From Arthrobacter pullicola (GTDB lineage Bacteria; Actinomycetota; Actinomycetes; Actinomycetales; Micrococcaceae), in the NCBI RefSeq assembly GCF_014836875.1, contig NZ_JACSQC010000003.1:232619-296618 (forward strand): 64,000 bases of DNA, in the 5' to 3' direction. The position numbers and the translations under genes were made by a program. Shown here one piece after another: positions 20,008 to 28,922 of the stretch. How positions within the stretch are numbered: the first letter of the stretch is position 1; every line of letters begins with the position of its first letter. Under the pieces are notes generated by a model. It searched no databases. It was not told where the DNA came from and saw only the letters and a list, made by a program, of their open reading frames with translations.

Positions 20008-21702
20008 CTAGTGCTTCTCGATGGAAGCGGAAGCCTGGTCCTCTTCGCTTGCCTCAACTTCGGCAGGCGCTTCGTGATGGTGTGCGGCTTCAAGTTCAGC
20101 CGGCGTCACCGGAGCGACACGGTCCTCGAAGAAGAACCGGGAGACGGCGCCGCGGCGCTTCTCCGAGCGGCTCACCTTGCCCTTGGCATCCGGCTGGGCC
20201 GGCAGGACCTGGGGCGAGTCGAAAGCAACCAGCTTGTAGCGCTTGAACTCGTCGACCGGTTCGTGGACCTCGATGTACTCACCGTGCGGAAGGCGGACAA
20301 TGCGTCCGCTTTCCACGCCGTGCAGGACGATTTCGCGGTCCTTGCGCTGCAGCGCCAGGGCGATGCGGCGGGTCACGATGAAGCCGATGATCGGGCCGAA
20401 GAAGAACAGGAAGCGCAGCCAGTAGGTGACATCGTTCAGCGACACATGGAAGTGCGTGGCGACGAGGTCGGAGCTGGCAGCAGCCCACATAACGCAGTAG
20501 AAGATAACGCCGGCAACGCCGATGGCGGTGCGGGTCGGCGCGTTGCGCGGACGGTCAAGCAGGTTGTGGATTCGCTTGTCCTTGGTGACCCAGGCTTCGA
20601 TCCACGGCCACGTGAAGAGCAGCGTGAAGACGATGCCCGCAGGAACCAGCGCCGGCAGGAGCACGTTCAGGGACAGCGTGTTGACGCCCCAGGGGAACGG
20701 AATGTTCCATTCGAACGGGAAGCCGAACAGCCAGCCCGGCATCAGGCGCAGTGCACCGTCGACCCAGCCGATGTACCAGTCAGGCTGGGTGCCTGCCGAA
20801 ACGGGGGAGGGGTCGTAGGGACCATAGTTCCAGATCGGGTTGACCGTAAACACCGCGGAGATGAACGCCACGATGCCGAAGACGATGAAGAAGAATCCAC
20901 CGGCCTTGGCTGCGTAGACAGGTCCGACAGGGAAGCCGACAACGTTGTTGTTGGTGCGTCCCGGGCCGCGCCACTGGGTGTGCTTGTGGATAACGACCAT
21001 AAACAGGTGGATGGCAATCATCAGCAGGATGAGCGCCGGAACCAGCAGGATGTGCAGCACATACAGGCGGCCGATCACAGCAGTACCGGGGAACTCTCCG
21101 CCGAAGAGGAAGAAGCTGATGTAGGTGCCAACGACGGGGACTGCCTTGATGACGCCGTCAATGATGCGCAGGCCGTTGCCGGACAGCAGATCATCCGGCA
21201 GGGAGTAACCGGTGAAGCCGGCAGCGAGGGCCAGGATCAGCAGTACGCCGCCGACAACCCAGTTGAGCTCACGGGGCTTGCGGAACGCGCCGGTGAAGAA
21301 CACGCGCAGCATGTGGACGGAGACCGATGCCACGAACAGCAGGGCCGACCAGTGGTGTACCTGGCGCATGAAGAGGCCGCCGCGGATATCGAAGGAAATG
21401 TCCAGCGACGAGGCGTACGCCACGGACATCTCCACACCCTTGAGCGGCACATAACTGCCGTTGTAGTGGGTTTCCGCCATCGACGGATCGAAGAAGAACG
21501 TCAGGAACGTTCCGGAGAGAAGCAGGATGACGAAGGTGTAGAGCGCCACTTCGCCGAACATAAAGGACCAGTGGTCAGGAAAGACCTTGCGGCCGAACTC
21601 CTTGACCATCATGGATCCGCTGACGCGGGAATCCACGAAGTTGGTGATACGTCCGAGCTTCGTCTTCGGCTCGTACGTGCTGGTTGCAGAGGTAGCAGTC
21701 AT
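20008..21702 (-). CDS. qcrB: Cytochrome bc1 complex cytochrome b subunit
   Basis: Cytochrome b of the menaquinol:cytochrome c reductase, 564 aa. The eight-helix core carries the four haem-b histidines, in VHHWSALLFVASVSVHMLRVF and LLMIAIHLFMVVIHKH. The Qo-site loop contains the PDW variant (TQPDWYIGW) seen in actinobacteria. Compared with mitochondrial cytochrome b it has a long cytosolic C-terminal extension, rich in Glu and Ala (about 500-564). It starts 2 bases after the qcrA stop and is the last gene of ctaE-qcrC-qcrA-qcrB. Confidence 0.96.
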   Translation of the reverse strand: MTATSATSTYEPKTKLGRITNFVDSRVSGSMMVKEFGRKVFPDHWSFMFGEVALYTFVILLLSGTFLTFFFDPSMAETHYNGSYVPLKGVEMSVAYASSLDISFDIRGGLFMRQVHHWSALLFVASVSVHMLRVFFTGAFRKPRELNWVVGGVLLILALAAGFTGYSLPDDLLSGNGLRIIDGVIKAVPVVGTYISFFLFGGEFPGTAVIGRLYVLHILLVPALILLMIAIHLFMVVIHKHTQWRGPGRTNNNVVGFPVGPVYAAKAGGFFFIVFGIVAFISAVFTVNPIWNYGPYDPSPVSAGTQPDWYIGWVDGALRLMPGWLFGFPFEWNIPFPWGVNTLSLNVLLPALVPAGIVFTLLFTWPWIEAWVTKDKRIHNLLDRPRNAPTRTAIGVAGVIFYCVMWAAASSDLVATHFHVSLNDVTYWLRFLFFFGPIIGFIVTRRIALALQRKDREIVLHGVESGRIVRLPHGEYIEVHEPVDEFKRYKLVAFDSPQVLPAQPDAKGKVSRSEKRRGAVSRFFFEDRVAPVTPAELEAAHHHEAPAEVEASEEDQASASIEKH

Positions 21703-21704
21703 GA

Positions 21705-22730
21705 TCAGCCACGCTCCCAGTAGCTCGGTCCAACGGGTTCGGTGAAGTCGCTGGTCGCGATGAGGTAGCCCTCATCGTCAACGGCGATCGGCAGCTGAGG
21801 CAGCGGCCGGACGGCCGGTCCGAAGATGACCGCGCATTCCTGCGTCAGGTCGAACGTGGACTGGTGGCACGGGCAAAGCAGGTGGTGCGTGTGCTGCTCG
21901 TACAGGGCAACCGGGCAGCCAACGTGCGTGCAGATCTTCGAGTAGGCGACAATGCCGTCCACCGACCAGTCTTCACGGCCGGGGGAGGGGTTGAGCTTGG
22001 AAGGATCCAGGCGCATCAGCAGGACAACAGCCTTGGCCTTCTCCTCCAGCTTGTGCTCGGCGTCGTTCAGGCCTTCGGGGATCACGTGGAACGCGGAACC
22101 AAGGGTGACATCCGATGCCTTGATCGGGGTGCCGCTCGGATCGCGGGTCAGGCGCACGCCGTTGTCCCACATGGTGTGACGCAGGACGTCGCCCGGAAGC
22201 GGACCCAGGTCGCGGAACATTGCGATGGCGGGAAGCGGTGCCAGTGCCACCGCACCCAGGAGGGTGTTGCGGATGAGCGGGCGGCGCTTGATCCCGGTCT
22301 CCTCGATGATGTCGCCGATCATCTTTTCGGCGACAACGCGGTCTTCCTCCGGACGGACCTCGTGGCGTTCCTCAATGACTTCGTGGTCCGGCATGAGGGT
22401 CTTGGCCCAATGCACGATACCGACGCCGATGCCAAGCATCGCGAATGCGGTGCCGAGACCGAGGAAGAGGTTCTGCACCCGCAGGGTGCCGATGGTCTCG
22501 TCCAGCCGGATAAAGAAATACGCGTAGAAAAAGAGCAGCGTTCCGATGACCGAGATGGCGAAGAGAATCGCCACCTGCTTTTCGGCGCGCTTCTCTGCCC
22601 GGGGATCCGTGTCGGCCAGGCGAGGACGGTGCGGGGGAAGTCCAGGATTCTGGAATTCCCCTTCTACGCCCTGGCCAGCCGTAGCAACGGTGCCCGAGGT
22701 GTTCGGACTGCCGTGACTATGGTCGCCCAT
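21705..22730 (-). CDS. qcrA: Rieske iron-sulfur protein of the bc1 complex
   Basis: Protein of 341 aa. Three transmembrane helices are typical of actinobacterial QcrA (about 50-70, 85-110 and 155-180) and precede the Rieske domain. The 2Fe-2S ligands are in CTHVGCP and CPCHQS, with the two flanking cysteines also available for the stabilising disulfide. I chose ATG 22730 (MGDHSHGSP) because AGGGGG lies just upstream; an ATG at 22742 would add four residues. The 85-base gap to qcrC holds no gene. Confidence 0.94.
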   Translation of the reverse strand: MGDHSHGSPNTSGTVATAGQGVEGEFQNPGLPPHRPRLADTDPRAEKRAEKQVAILFAISVIGTLLFFYAYFFIRLDETIGTLRVQNLFLGLGTAFAMLGIGVGIVHWAKTLMPDHEVIEERHEVRPEEDRVVAEKMIGDIIEETGIKRRPLIRNTLLGAVALAPLPAIAMFRDLGPLPGDVLRHTMWDNGVRLTRDPSGTPIKASDVTLGSAFHVIPEGLNDAEHKLEEKAKAVVLLMRLDPSKLNPSPGREDWSVDGIVAYSKICTHVGCPVALYEQHTHHLLCPCHQSTFDLTQECAVIFGPAVRPLPQLPIAVDDEGYLIATSDFTEPVGPSYWERG

Positions 22731-22815
22731 GATCCCCCTCATCCTTCTCTTGAAACTGCATTAGTAGACCTATGTGTAACTGTGATGTCACCCCGTGGGG
22801 TGAGCGCGGCGATGG

Positions 22816-23601
22816 TTAGGAAGACCGGGAGGTCAACCAGATGGTGAAAGCAATGATCAGGCCAAGTCCGGCCGTCCAGATGAACAGGCCTTCGGAAACC
22901 GGACCGAGTGAACCGAGTTCGGCGCCACCGGGAGAGCCGTTGGCTTCGACGGTCTTCAGGAAGGTGATGATGTCCTGCTTCTCCTCGGGGGAGATGTTGG
23001 CATCGGAGAAGACGGGCATGTTCTGCGGGCCGGTGACCATGGCCTCGTAGATGTGCTCTTCGCTGACGCCTTCAAGGGCAGGGGCGAACTTGCCGCGGGT
23101 CAGGGCGCCGCCGGCGCCTGCTGCGTTGTGGCACATGGCGCAGTTGACCCGGAACAGCTCGCCGCCGGCAGCTGCGTCGCCGGTGGTCTCCAGGTACTGC
23201 TCTTCAGGAACGGAGGGACCTGCGCCGAGGGAGGCTACATAAGCAGCCAGCTGCGCGGTCTGGTCCTCGTTGAACTGCGCCGGCTTCTGCTGGGCCTGCG
23301 GGCCCTGCATAGCCATCGGCATACGGCCGGTGCCGACCTGGAAGTCGACCGATGCCGCACCGACGCCTACAAGGGAGGGTCCGTTCTCGGTTCCGGTGGA
23401 CTCCATGCCGTGGCAGGTTGCGCAGTTGGCAATGAAAAGCTTCTCGCCCTGCTGCACATCATCGGCAGTGTAGGTAGTGGCGGCCTGTGCCTCGTTCGCT
23501 CCGCTGGCGGCTGCATAGATGCCACCGGTAACGATGAGGCCCAGCAGCAGCAGTACTACTGCTGCCAAGGGGTGACGTCGCCTTTGCGATAGTGCCTTCA
23601 C
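22816..23601 (-). CDS. qcrC: Diheme cytochrome c subunit of the bc1 complex
   Basis: Actinobacterial fused cytochrome cc of 261 aa, which replaces separate cytochromes c1 and c. An N-terminal signal-anchor helix (about 12-30), two class I cytochrome c domains with CATCH (about 58-62) and CAMCH (about 155-159), distal methionines in the MPMAMQGP and NMPVFSD regions, and a C-terminal transmembrane helix (about 235-258). It passes electrons straight to the CuA centre of CtaC in the supercomplex. The start is GTG 23601, with AGGA 9 bases upstream. Confidence 0.95.
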   Translation of the reverse strand: MKALSQRRRHPLAAVVLLLLGLIVTGGIYAAASGANEAQAATTYTADDVQQGEKLFIANCATCHGMESTGTENGPSLVGVGAASVDFQVGTGRMPMAMQGPQAQQKPAQFNEDQTAQLAAYVASLGAGPSVPEEQYLETTGDAAAGGELFRVNCAMCHNAAGAGGALTRGKFAPALEGVSEEHIYEAMVTGPQNMPVFSDANISPEEKQDIITFLKTVEANGSPGGAELGSLGPVSEGLFIWTAGLGLIIAFTIWLTSRSS

Positions 23602-23680
23602 TTAGTGGTTCCTAACTTGTGTGGTCTTTTGGTTGCTCGTGCCACTTTGGATCTTGGTGTGGTGATGCCCAGCTGGCGGG

Positions 23681-24319
23681 CTACTTGAGGAAGTAGATGA
23701 TGACGAAGAGGGCAATCCAGACCACGTCAACGAAGTGCCAGTAGTAGGACGTCACGATCGCCGAGGTTGCCTCGAAGTGGCCGAACCGCTTGGCGGCGTA
23801 GGCACGTCCGATGATGAACAGGAAGGCGATCAGGCCGCCGGCCACGTGCAGGCCGTGGAAGCCGGTGGTGATGTAGAAGGAGGATCCGTACGCGTTCGAG
23901 GAGAGCGAGATGCCGTGGGACACAAGCTCGGCGTACTCGTATGCCTGTACGGCAACGAAGATTGCTCCGAGGAGGAAGGTCAGGAAGAACCACTCGACCA
24001 TTCCCCAACGTGCGATCTGGAAGAAGCCGCCGGTACGGCGCGGCTGGAGCCGCTCGGCGGCAAAGACACCGAACTGGCAGCTAAAGGAGCTGGAAACAAG
24101 GATCACCGTGTTCACGAAGGCGAAGGGCACGTTCAGCTTGGCTGTTTCGATCTCCCACATCTCGCCCGAGGTGGAGCGGAGAGTGAAGTACATCGCAAAC
24201 AGCGCAGCAAAGAACATGAGCTCGCTCGAGAGCCACACCACGGTCCCTACGGAGACCATATTGGGGCGGTTCAGCGTGGGGTGAGCCGGGGTACTGGGGG
24301 CATGGGTCGCTGTTGTCAC
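23681..24319 (-). CDS. ctaE: Cytochrome c oxidase subunit III
   Basis: Subunit III of the aa3 oxidase, 212 aa, with five predicted transmembrane helices. Family segments visible: [47 protein letters not shown] and [29 protein letters not shown]. The gene begins with GTG 24319, preceded at 6 bases by the -10 hexamer CATAAT (24326-24331), so the transcript is probably leaderless. It heads the ctaE-qcrCAB operon on the minus strand and is divergent from trpD, an arrangement shared by many actinobacteria. Confidence 0.95.
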   Translation of the reverse strand: MTTATHAPSTPAHPTLNRPNMVSVGTVVWLSSELMFFAALFAMYFTLRSTSGEMWEIETAKLNVPFAFVNTVILVSSSFSCQFGVFAAERLQPRRTGGFFQIARWGMVEWFFLTFLLGAIFVAVQAYEYAELVSHGISLSSNAYGSSFYITTGFHGLHVAGGLIAFLFIIGRAYAAKRFGHFEATSAIVTSYYWHFVDVVWIALFVIIYFLK

Positions 24320-24331
24320 ATAGACATTATG
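24320..24331 (-). promoter_or_regulatory. -10 element of a predicted leaderless promoter (ctaE-qcrCAB)
   Basis: CATAAT on the minus strand (24326-24331), 6 bases before GTG 24319. Confidence 0.5.
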
Positions 24332-24465
24332 GCCGCAAAACTCCCCACTTCACCAACAGAACGGCACGAACGGCGAGTCCGATTCGTTCCCAAACCGCCC
24401 GCTTCCCAATAACGGCGCGGAACTGACGCTCCGGAAACAAATCAGCATTTTCTACAATTCGTAGA

Positions 24466-24478
24466 TAACCTAGGTTGT
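24466..24478 (+). promoter_or_regulatory. -10 element of a predicted leaderless promoter (trpD)
   Basis: TAACCT (24466-24471), 7 bases before GTG 24479. Confidence 0.5.
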
Positions 24479-25525
24479 GTGAGTACGTTTCCGAGTTCCA
24501 AGCACACCTGGCCGACGCTGATCAACGCTCTCATTGCGGGAGAGGACCTGAGTACCGAACAGACCTGGTGGGCCATGAACACGATCATGGCCGGAGAGGC
24601 GACGGACGCCCAGATCGCCGGGTTCCTGGTGTCCCTGCGGGCCAAGGGCGAAAGTGTTGAAGAGCTCACCGGCCTGGTCGAGGCGATGCTGGAGAACGCC
24701 CGGCCCATCTCCATTCCCGGCGAAACACTGGACATCGTTGGAACCGGCGGAGACCGCCACAACACCGTGAACATTTCGTCGATGGCTGCCCTCGTGTGTG
24801 CCGGCGCCGGGGCCAAGGTGGTTAAGCATGGCAACCGCGCGGCGTCGTCGTCCTCCGGTTCCGCCGATGTCATTGAAGCCCTGGGTGTCCGCCTGGATCT
24901 ACCGGTGGAGCGCGTTGCGGAAGCCGCCGTGGAGGCGGGAATCACGTTCTGCTTCGCCCAGGTGTTCCACCCGTCGATGCGCTTCGCTGCCGTCGCCCGG
25001 CGCGACATGGGCGTACCCACCGCCTTTAACTTCATGGGACCGCTGACCAATCCTTCGCGCCCGTCCGCATCCGCGATTGGCGTTGCCGACGAGCGCCTTG
25101 CGCCGCTTATCGCCGGAGTGCTGGCAGCCCGGGGTGTCCGGGCGCTGGTGTTCCGCGGCGGAGACGGCCTGGATGAACTGACGACGACGGGTCCCTCCAC
25201 TGTCTGGGAGGTGCGTAACGGCACCGTGGAGCGCTCCGTGGTGGATCCCCTGGATATCGGGATCAGCAGGGCTACGCTGGACGATCTGCGCGGGGGCAAC
25301 GCCGCGGCCAACGCCGCCGTCGTACTAAGCGTCCTCGCCGGAGACAAGGGTCCGGTACGGGACGCGGTGCTGCTGAACGCGGCGGCCGCGCTGGTGGCCC
25401 TGGATACTTCCGCCCACGGCACGCTGCCGGAGCGCCTCAGTGCAGCCCTGCGGCGTGCTGAGGAGTCAGTGGACAGCGGACAGGCGCGGGCTGCGCTGGA
25501 CCGGTGGGTGGAGGTTACGCAGTAG
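24479..25525 (+). CDS. trpD: Anthranilate phosphoribosyltransferase
   Basis: Transfers phosphoribose from PRPP to anthranilate in tryptophan synthesis. 348 aa. The glycine-rich PRPP site [16 protein letters not shown] (near residues 82-97), [23 protein letters not shown], and [12 protein letters not shown] are all intact. It is not in a trp operon here; a stand-alone trpD beside the respiratory genes is usual for actinobacteria. The start is GTG 24479 on a predicted leaderless mRNA, with no attenuator visible in the short upstream region. Confidence 0.95.
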   Translation: MSTFPSSKHTWPTLINALIAGEDLSTEQTWWAMNTIMAGEATDAQIAGFLVSLRAKGESVEELTGLVEAMLENARPISIPGETLDIVGTGGDRHNTVNISSMAALVCAGAGAKVVKHGNRAASSSSGSADVIEALGVRLDLPVERVAEAAVEAGITFCFAQVFHPSMRFAAVARRDMGVPTAFNFMGPLTNPSRPSASAIGVADERLAPLIAGVLAARGVRALVFRGGDGLDELTTTGPSTVWEVRNGTVERSVVDPLDIGISRATLDDLRGGNAAANAAVVLSVLAGDKGPVRDAVLLNAAAALVALDTSAHGTLPERLSAALRRAEESVDSGQARAALDRWVEVTQ

Positions 25526-25554
25526 TCCTGCGGACTCCGGCGTTCCAGATGCCG

Positions 25555-25591
25555 AAAAAAGAGGCAGGCCACGGTGGCCTGCCTCTTTTTT
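25555..25591. terminator. Bidirectional intrinsic terminator
   Basis: 17-bp arms (25555-25571 with 25575-25591), loop of 3, flanked by A6 and T6; it follows trpD and faces the Lrp-domain gene. Confidence 0.92.
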
Positions 25592-25687
25592 GTGCCCGTT
25601 TTGGCGTGGATCACAGCAAAGTTCGTTATCCAAACGTTGTAGCTGGTGCTGCGTTAGGCTGGCGAACTATCTGTTTTGCCAGCCTAA

Positions 25688-25969
25688 CTAGCTGTCGAAC
25701 CCGAGTGAAAAAGCGGCGTCAAGGTCGTGTTTGGAGTAAGCCCGGAAGGCGATCTGGGTAGTGGTGCCGATCACGCCGGAGACCTTTGAAAGCCGGTTGG
25801 CGATCGTGTCGGCAAGGTCCTCGTGGCGGCGGACGCGCGCGACGGCGATGAGGTCCCACTCACCCGTGACGGAGTAGACCTCGCTGATGCCCTCGATTTC
25901 GGAGATTTCCTCGGCGCATTCGGGGATCCGGGCGGAATCGGTCTGAATGAGGACGAAAGCGGTGATCAT
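25688..25969 (-). CDS. Stand-alone Lrp/AsnC ligand-binding (RAM) domain protein
   Basis: Protein of 93 aa consisting only of the alpha/beta ligand-binding domain of Lrp/AsnC regulators, without a DNA-binding part. The full-length domain pattern is visible: AFVLIQTD, the helix with PECAEEISEIEGISEVYSVTGEWDLIAVARV, and a final GTTTQIAFRAYSK. Such single-domain proteins form oligomers and may bind amino acids or modulate full Lrp proteins. AAAGG lies 9 bases before ATG 25969. The gene stands beside trpD, but a functional link to tryptophan is only a possibility. Confidence 0.85.
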   Translation of the reverse strand: MITAFVLIQTDSARIPECAEEISEIEGISEVYSVTGEWDLIAVARVRRHEDLADTIANRLSKVSGVIGTTTQIAFRAYSKHDLDAAFSLGFDS

Positions 25970-26005
25970 GGATTGCCTTTCGAAGGTGCTGCAGGGCGCG
26001 GAGTG

Positions 26006-26413
26006 TCAGGCCCTGTCCTTGAGCCTAGTGGAATCCCGGCGGGCGCGCCCGCGCGTAACGGCGGAGCAGACCGCGCGGGGAAGCAGGAGGAAGGCTGCCA
26101 GCACGCCGAAAGTCACCAGCTGGAAGCTCAGGGCGGTTCCGCCTCCGGCAAGGCTTCGGATGGCTAGTCCGGCGCCCGCTGTCACCAGCCAAAGACAGAC
26201 GCCGGTGGGCCACAGCGCCGCCGGACGGCGCCAGGCACGCAGCGCGAGCCAGCCGCCCAGGCAGGCGGCGATGAACGGTGAGGCCGTGAGCAGCACGCCG
26301 GCCGGGTCCAGCCCGTGGGCATGCGTGTCCCGGCCGAGTGCGGCGAAGGTAATGATGAGTACGACGTCGGCGGCCAGGAACGCGGGCCAGAAACGGGAGA
26401 GCGGGGTCTTCAC
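26006..26413 (-). CDS. DUF3054 membrane protein
   Basis: Small integral membrane protein of 135 aa with four hydrophobic helices (about 9-27, 38-58, 66-86 and 97-115). The starting helix, WPAFLAADVVLIITFAALGRDTHAHG, and PLLLTASPF-like second helix match the DUF3054 family of actinobacteria. Function unknown. It sits between the Lrp-domain gene and a TetR regulator, all on the minus strand and spaced by about 30 bases, so co-transcription with the regulator is possible. Confidence 0.82.
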   Translation of the reverse strand: MKTPLSRFWPAFLAADVVLIITFAALGRDTHAHGLDPAGVLLTASPFIAACLGGWLALRAWRRPAALWPTGVCLWLVTAGAGLAIRSLAGGGTALSFQLVTFGVLAAFLLLPRAVCSAVTRGRARRDSTRLKDRA

Positions 26414-26426
26414 AGGGCTGATGTCC

Positions 26427-26447
26427 TTAGTGCTTAGTGCTTAGTGC
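26427..26447. repeat. Tandem repeat, 3 x 7 bp
   Basis: Three perfect copies of TTAGTGC at 26427-26433, 26434-26440 and 26441-26447. The last copy contains the TAA stop of the TetR gene. A slip of one unit would not change the regulator, because the stop is met first. Confidence 0.85.
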
Positions 26448-27055
26448 TTTGGATGTCCGCCATGGGCCTGGACGTAGGGACCCAGCAGTTCGTAAACGCG
26501 TGCGCGCACCTGTTCGTGCGGGATGCCGGCTTCGAGCAGGCGGGTCCCGGTGTGGACTATTGCGTTAATGAGTGCGGCGGTGCTGGCGGCATCGGCGGCA
26601 CCCATTTCCTCAAGCGTGCTGACCAGGGGATCGAGGAGCTGCTGGTGCATCCGGTTGCTTTGGGCATCCAGTTCCTCGCTCGGCGCCACGGCGGCGAGGG
26701 CGCTGCCGACTGCATGCTCACCCTCGGCCACCAGGGCAATGTTGGTCAGCACATAGGCGAGGATCCTGTCGGCCGGCTGTTCCTCGGCGGCCATGGCATC
26801 TTCCACCCGCCGCGCCCAGCGCGGAAAGACATCGAGCACCAGGGCGTTCAGCAGGTCGGTGCGGGACTTGTAGTACTGGTAGGCGCTGGGGCGGGCGAGG
26901 CCCGCCAGTGCGGCAACTTCGGCCATGCTGGGGGCCTCACCCGTTTTGGCGAGGAGGGTCCTGGCGGCGTCCAGGAGTGCCCTTTGCTGTGCCGCCCGGT
27001 GCTCGGCGACCGTCGGGGCAGTGATGCGGGGCAACGGGCCCTCCTGTTCTTGCAT
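26441..27055 (-). CDS. TetR family transcriptional regulator
   Basis: Regulator of 204 aa. The N-terminal helix-turn-helix (about 20-65) reads LLDAARTLLAKTGEAPSMAEVAALAGLARPSAYQYYKSRTDLLNALV, typical of TetR proteins. The all-helical C-terminal domain is a dimer/ligand domain of unknown specificity. Immediately upstream on the same strand lies the C-terminal stub of an ABC ATPase, so it probably once controlled, and was co-transcribed with, an exporter that has been lost. Confidence 0.9.
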   Translation of the reverse strand: MQEQEGPLPRITAPTVAEHRAAQQRALLDAARTLLAKTGEAPSMAEVAALAGLARPSAYQYYKSRTDLLNALVLDVFPRWARRVEDAMAAEEQPADRILAYVLTNIALVAEGEHAVGSALAAVAPSEELDAQSNRMHQQLLDPLVSTLEEMGAADAASTAALINAIVHTGTRLLEAGIPHEQVRARVYELLGPYVQAHGGHPKH

Positions 27056-27058
27056 TCT

Positions 27059-27172
27059 CTAGCAGGCCAGCCGGCCGTCCACCATCTCAACAACCCTGTC
27101 GCAGTGATGGAGGACATCGTGATCGTGGGTAACCATAACTGTAGCAACGCCATGCCCATGGGTTTCCCTGGC
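27059..27172 (-). pseudogene. C-terminal remnant of an ABC transporter ATPase (LolD/MacB type)
   Basis: The minus-strand frame ending at 27059 encodes ARETHGHGVATVMVTHDHDV, then LHHCDRVVEMVDGRLAC: the H-loop (VMVTHD) and the final strand of an ABC ATPase of the LolD/MacB subfamily. Walker A, the signature motif and Walker B are missing. Homology stops near 27172, where the plus-strand UPF0104 gene region begins. The stub is 3 bases upstream of the TetR gene. It looks like the scar of a deletion that removed most of an exporter operon. Confidence 0.75.
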
Positions 27173-27213
27173 GTAATCTGGCACGCAGGCGCGGGCTCTG
27201 CTGTGCTTGAGGA

Positions 27214-28347
27214 ATGACCGTGCTGCGCGAAATCTGGCTCCGTCTGCGCGGCTCCAGGACAGCGCGCTGGCTGGCTGGCGCCGTCGTGCTGCTGCTGATC
27301 GTCGAGTATGTGGTCCTGCCGCAGCTTGTGGGTTCGGACAATGTGTTCCGGGCGCTGACGGGACTCTCACCGGTGCTCCTCGGTGCGGCTGCCGGCCTGG
27401 AAATCCTGTCCCTGTGCGCCTACAGCGCCCTGACCCGGGTGGTGCTGCCCGGATCGCGGCGCCCGCGCTACTTCACCCTGCTGCGGATAGACCTCAGCGA
27501 CCTGGCGGTAAACCACGTCGTGCCCGGAGGGGGCACCACCTCAGCGGCCGTGCGGTACAGCCTCCTGACGCGGGCAGGTGTACGGCCCCAGGATGCACTG
27601 AGTGCCGCGATGGTTCAGGTGGTAGGCGCGAACCTGGTGCTCGGCGCACTTTTTGCCGTTGGGATGCTGAGCGCACTGGGCGAGGTTCGGGTGAACCGGT
27701 ATTTCGTCACTGCCGGCGTCGTCGTCCTGCTCCTGCTGGCGGTGAGCGGACTGGTGCTCTCTGTCCTGGACCGCCGCCTGACCGGAGCAGTGCGGGCGGC
27801 GCGCCGGGTTGCCGGCTGGGTCAAGGTGGTCAAGCCGGACTCGGCGGAGAATTTCGTCCGGACCATGGCGGCGGAGACAGCGATGTTCCGCCAGGACCCG
27901 GGGCGGCTGGCCCGGGCATTGGTGCTGGCCGTCAGCTACTGGGGTTTCGACGCCGCGTGCCTGTGGACCTTTGTGGCCGCCTTTGGGCATGTGCTCGCAC
28001 CGGGGGAACTGCTGATCGCCTATGCGCTGGGCAACCTGGTGGCCCTGGCACCGTTGACTCCCGGCGGGCTTGGGCTGGTCGAAGGGGTCCTGGTGCCTGT
28101 CCTGGTGGGATTCGGCGCCCCGAATTCTGCCGCCGTCCTGGGTGTGCTGTCCTGGCGGATCTTCAACTTTTGGCTCCCGATACCGGCTGGCGGCCTGGCG
28201 TGGCTGTGGCTGCGGATGGGGCCGCTGCGCCGGACGTCCCCGCAGGGACGCCGGGCGGCCGGTGCACCCAGGGCAGCCGGTACACCCAACGGAGCGGATC
28301 CATCTGGTGATGCCGGTACAGCTAGTGCAGCAGGCTCATCCAGTTAG
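27214..28347 (+). CDS. UPF0104/lysylphosphatidylglycerol synthase-like membrane protein
   Basis: Integral membrane protein of 377 aa with about eight hydrophobic helices, related to the flippase domain of MprF/AglD (no synthase domain present). Family motifs: DLSDLAVNHVVPGGGTTSAAVRYSLL near residues 92-117 and NLVALAPLTPGGLGLVEGVLVP near 275. Likely substrate is a lipid or polyprenyl-linked molecule, but this is not shown by the sequence. The C-terminal 45 residues are a low-complexity Ala/Gly/Ser tail with AAGAPRAAGTP-type repeats. Its last 26 bases overlap the convergent zinc-finger gene. Confidence 0.85.
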   Translation: MTVLREIWLRLRGSRTARWLAGAVVLLLIVEYVVLPQLVGSDNVFRALTGLSPVLLGAAAGLEILSLCAYSALTRVVLPGSRRPRYFTLLRIDLSDLAVNHVVPGGGTTSAAVRYSLLTRAGVRPQDALSAAMVQVVGANLVLGALFAVGMLSALGEVRVNRYFVTAGVVVLLLLAVSGLVLSVLDRRLTGAVRAARRVAGWVKVVKPDSAENFVRTMAAETAMFRQDPGRLARALVLAVSYWGFDAACLWTFVAAFGHVLAPGELLIAYALGNLVALAPLTPGGLGLVEGVLVPVLVGFGAPNSAAVLGVLSWRIFNFWLPIPAGGLAWLWLRMGPLRRTSPQGRRAAGAPRAAGTPNGADPSGDAGTASAAGSSS

Positions 28348-28669
28348 GCGGTACACGCCCGGCTGGACCGGGCACCGGCTGGCTGTCAGGGTGTGCCTGC
28401 GGCGGGGCGAGGTCCGGGCCCTCGAACATGGCCTGCTCCGGATAGCTGTAGAACCAGTCCTCACCGGGTTCGAAACTGCGGACCACCGGATGCCCTGTTG
28501 CCCGTTCATGCGCCGACGCATGCTGCGAGGGGCTCGAATCGCAGCAGCCCACGTGCCCGCACTCGGCACACCGGCGCAGGTGGAACCACCAGCCGTCCTG
28601 CCCCAGGCACTCGGCGCAGCCGGGTCCGCTGGGCGGCACAGCCGGATTGATGCCTTGAATGGATTCCAT
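28322..28669 (-). CDS. UBP-type zinc finger protein
   Basis: Small protein of 115 aa made mostly of one ZnF-UBP domain. Zinc ligands are visible in CAECLGQDGWWFHLRRCAECGHVGCCDSS, followed by HASAHERATGHPVVRSFEPGEDWFYSYPE. ATG 28669 is supported by GAGGAG 5-6 bases upstream; the longer open frame to 28825 is not needed. In eukaryotes the fold binds ubiquitin tails; the bacterial stand-alone form is of unknown function. The 253 bases between this start and the next gene on the plus strand hold no other recognisable gene. Confidence 0.87.
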   Translation of the reverse strand: MESIQGINPAVPPSGPGCAECLGQDGWWFHLRRCAECGHVGCCDSSPSQHASAHERATGHPVVRSFEPGEDWFYSYPEQAMFEGPDLAPPQAHPDSQPVPGPAGRVPPNWMSLLH

Positions 28670-28909
28670 CTGTGGCTCCTCAGGGATATCAGACGCAGCC
28701 GCAGCCGTGGAAGGCGGCGCGGTGACTTGTCCCCACGCTATCGACTCTGCGCCGGGCGCTGAAGGGTGCCGGGATAAAACTGCCCGCACCGTCCTGCAGC
28801 GCCAGGAAGTTGTCTGCTGCGGCACATCGGTCCGTGAACCTCCCCACCCGGAGCCGCTGCCTCCCGCCCGGGGCCGCGGGAGAGCCCGCAGGGTGACTTC
28901 CGCCGCGTC

Positions 28910-28922
28910 CTACCCTGAAAAT
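28910..28922 (+). promoter_or_regulatory. -10 element of a predicted leaderless promoter (alpha/beta hydrolase)
   Basis: TACCCT (28911-28916 region) lies 6-7 bases before ATG 28923. Confidence 0.45.

Noticed and set aside
20011-21723. 570-codon plus-strand open frame opposite qcrB
   Set aside because: Exact antisense shadow of qcrB. The composition (many Gln, His, Asp, Glu, Arg) is what the reverse strand of a membrane-protein gene gives; no domains.
26427-26447. Three 7-bp tandem units as a phase-variation switch
   Set aside because: The repeat begins at the stop codon of the TetR gene, so a change in unit number would not alter the protein; only the spacer to the next gene would change.
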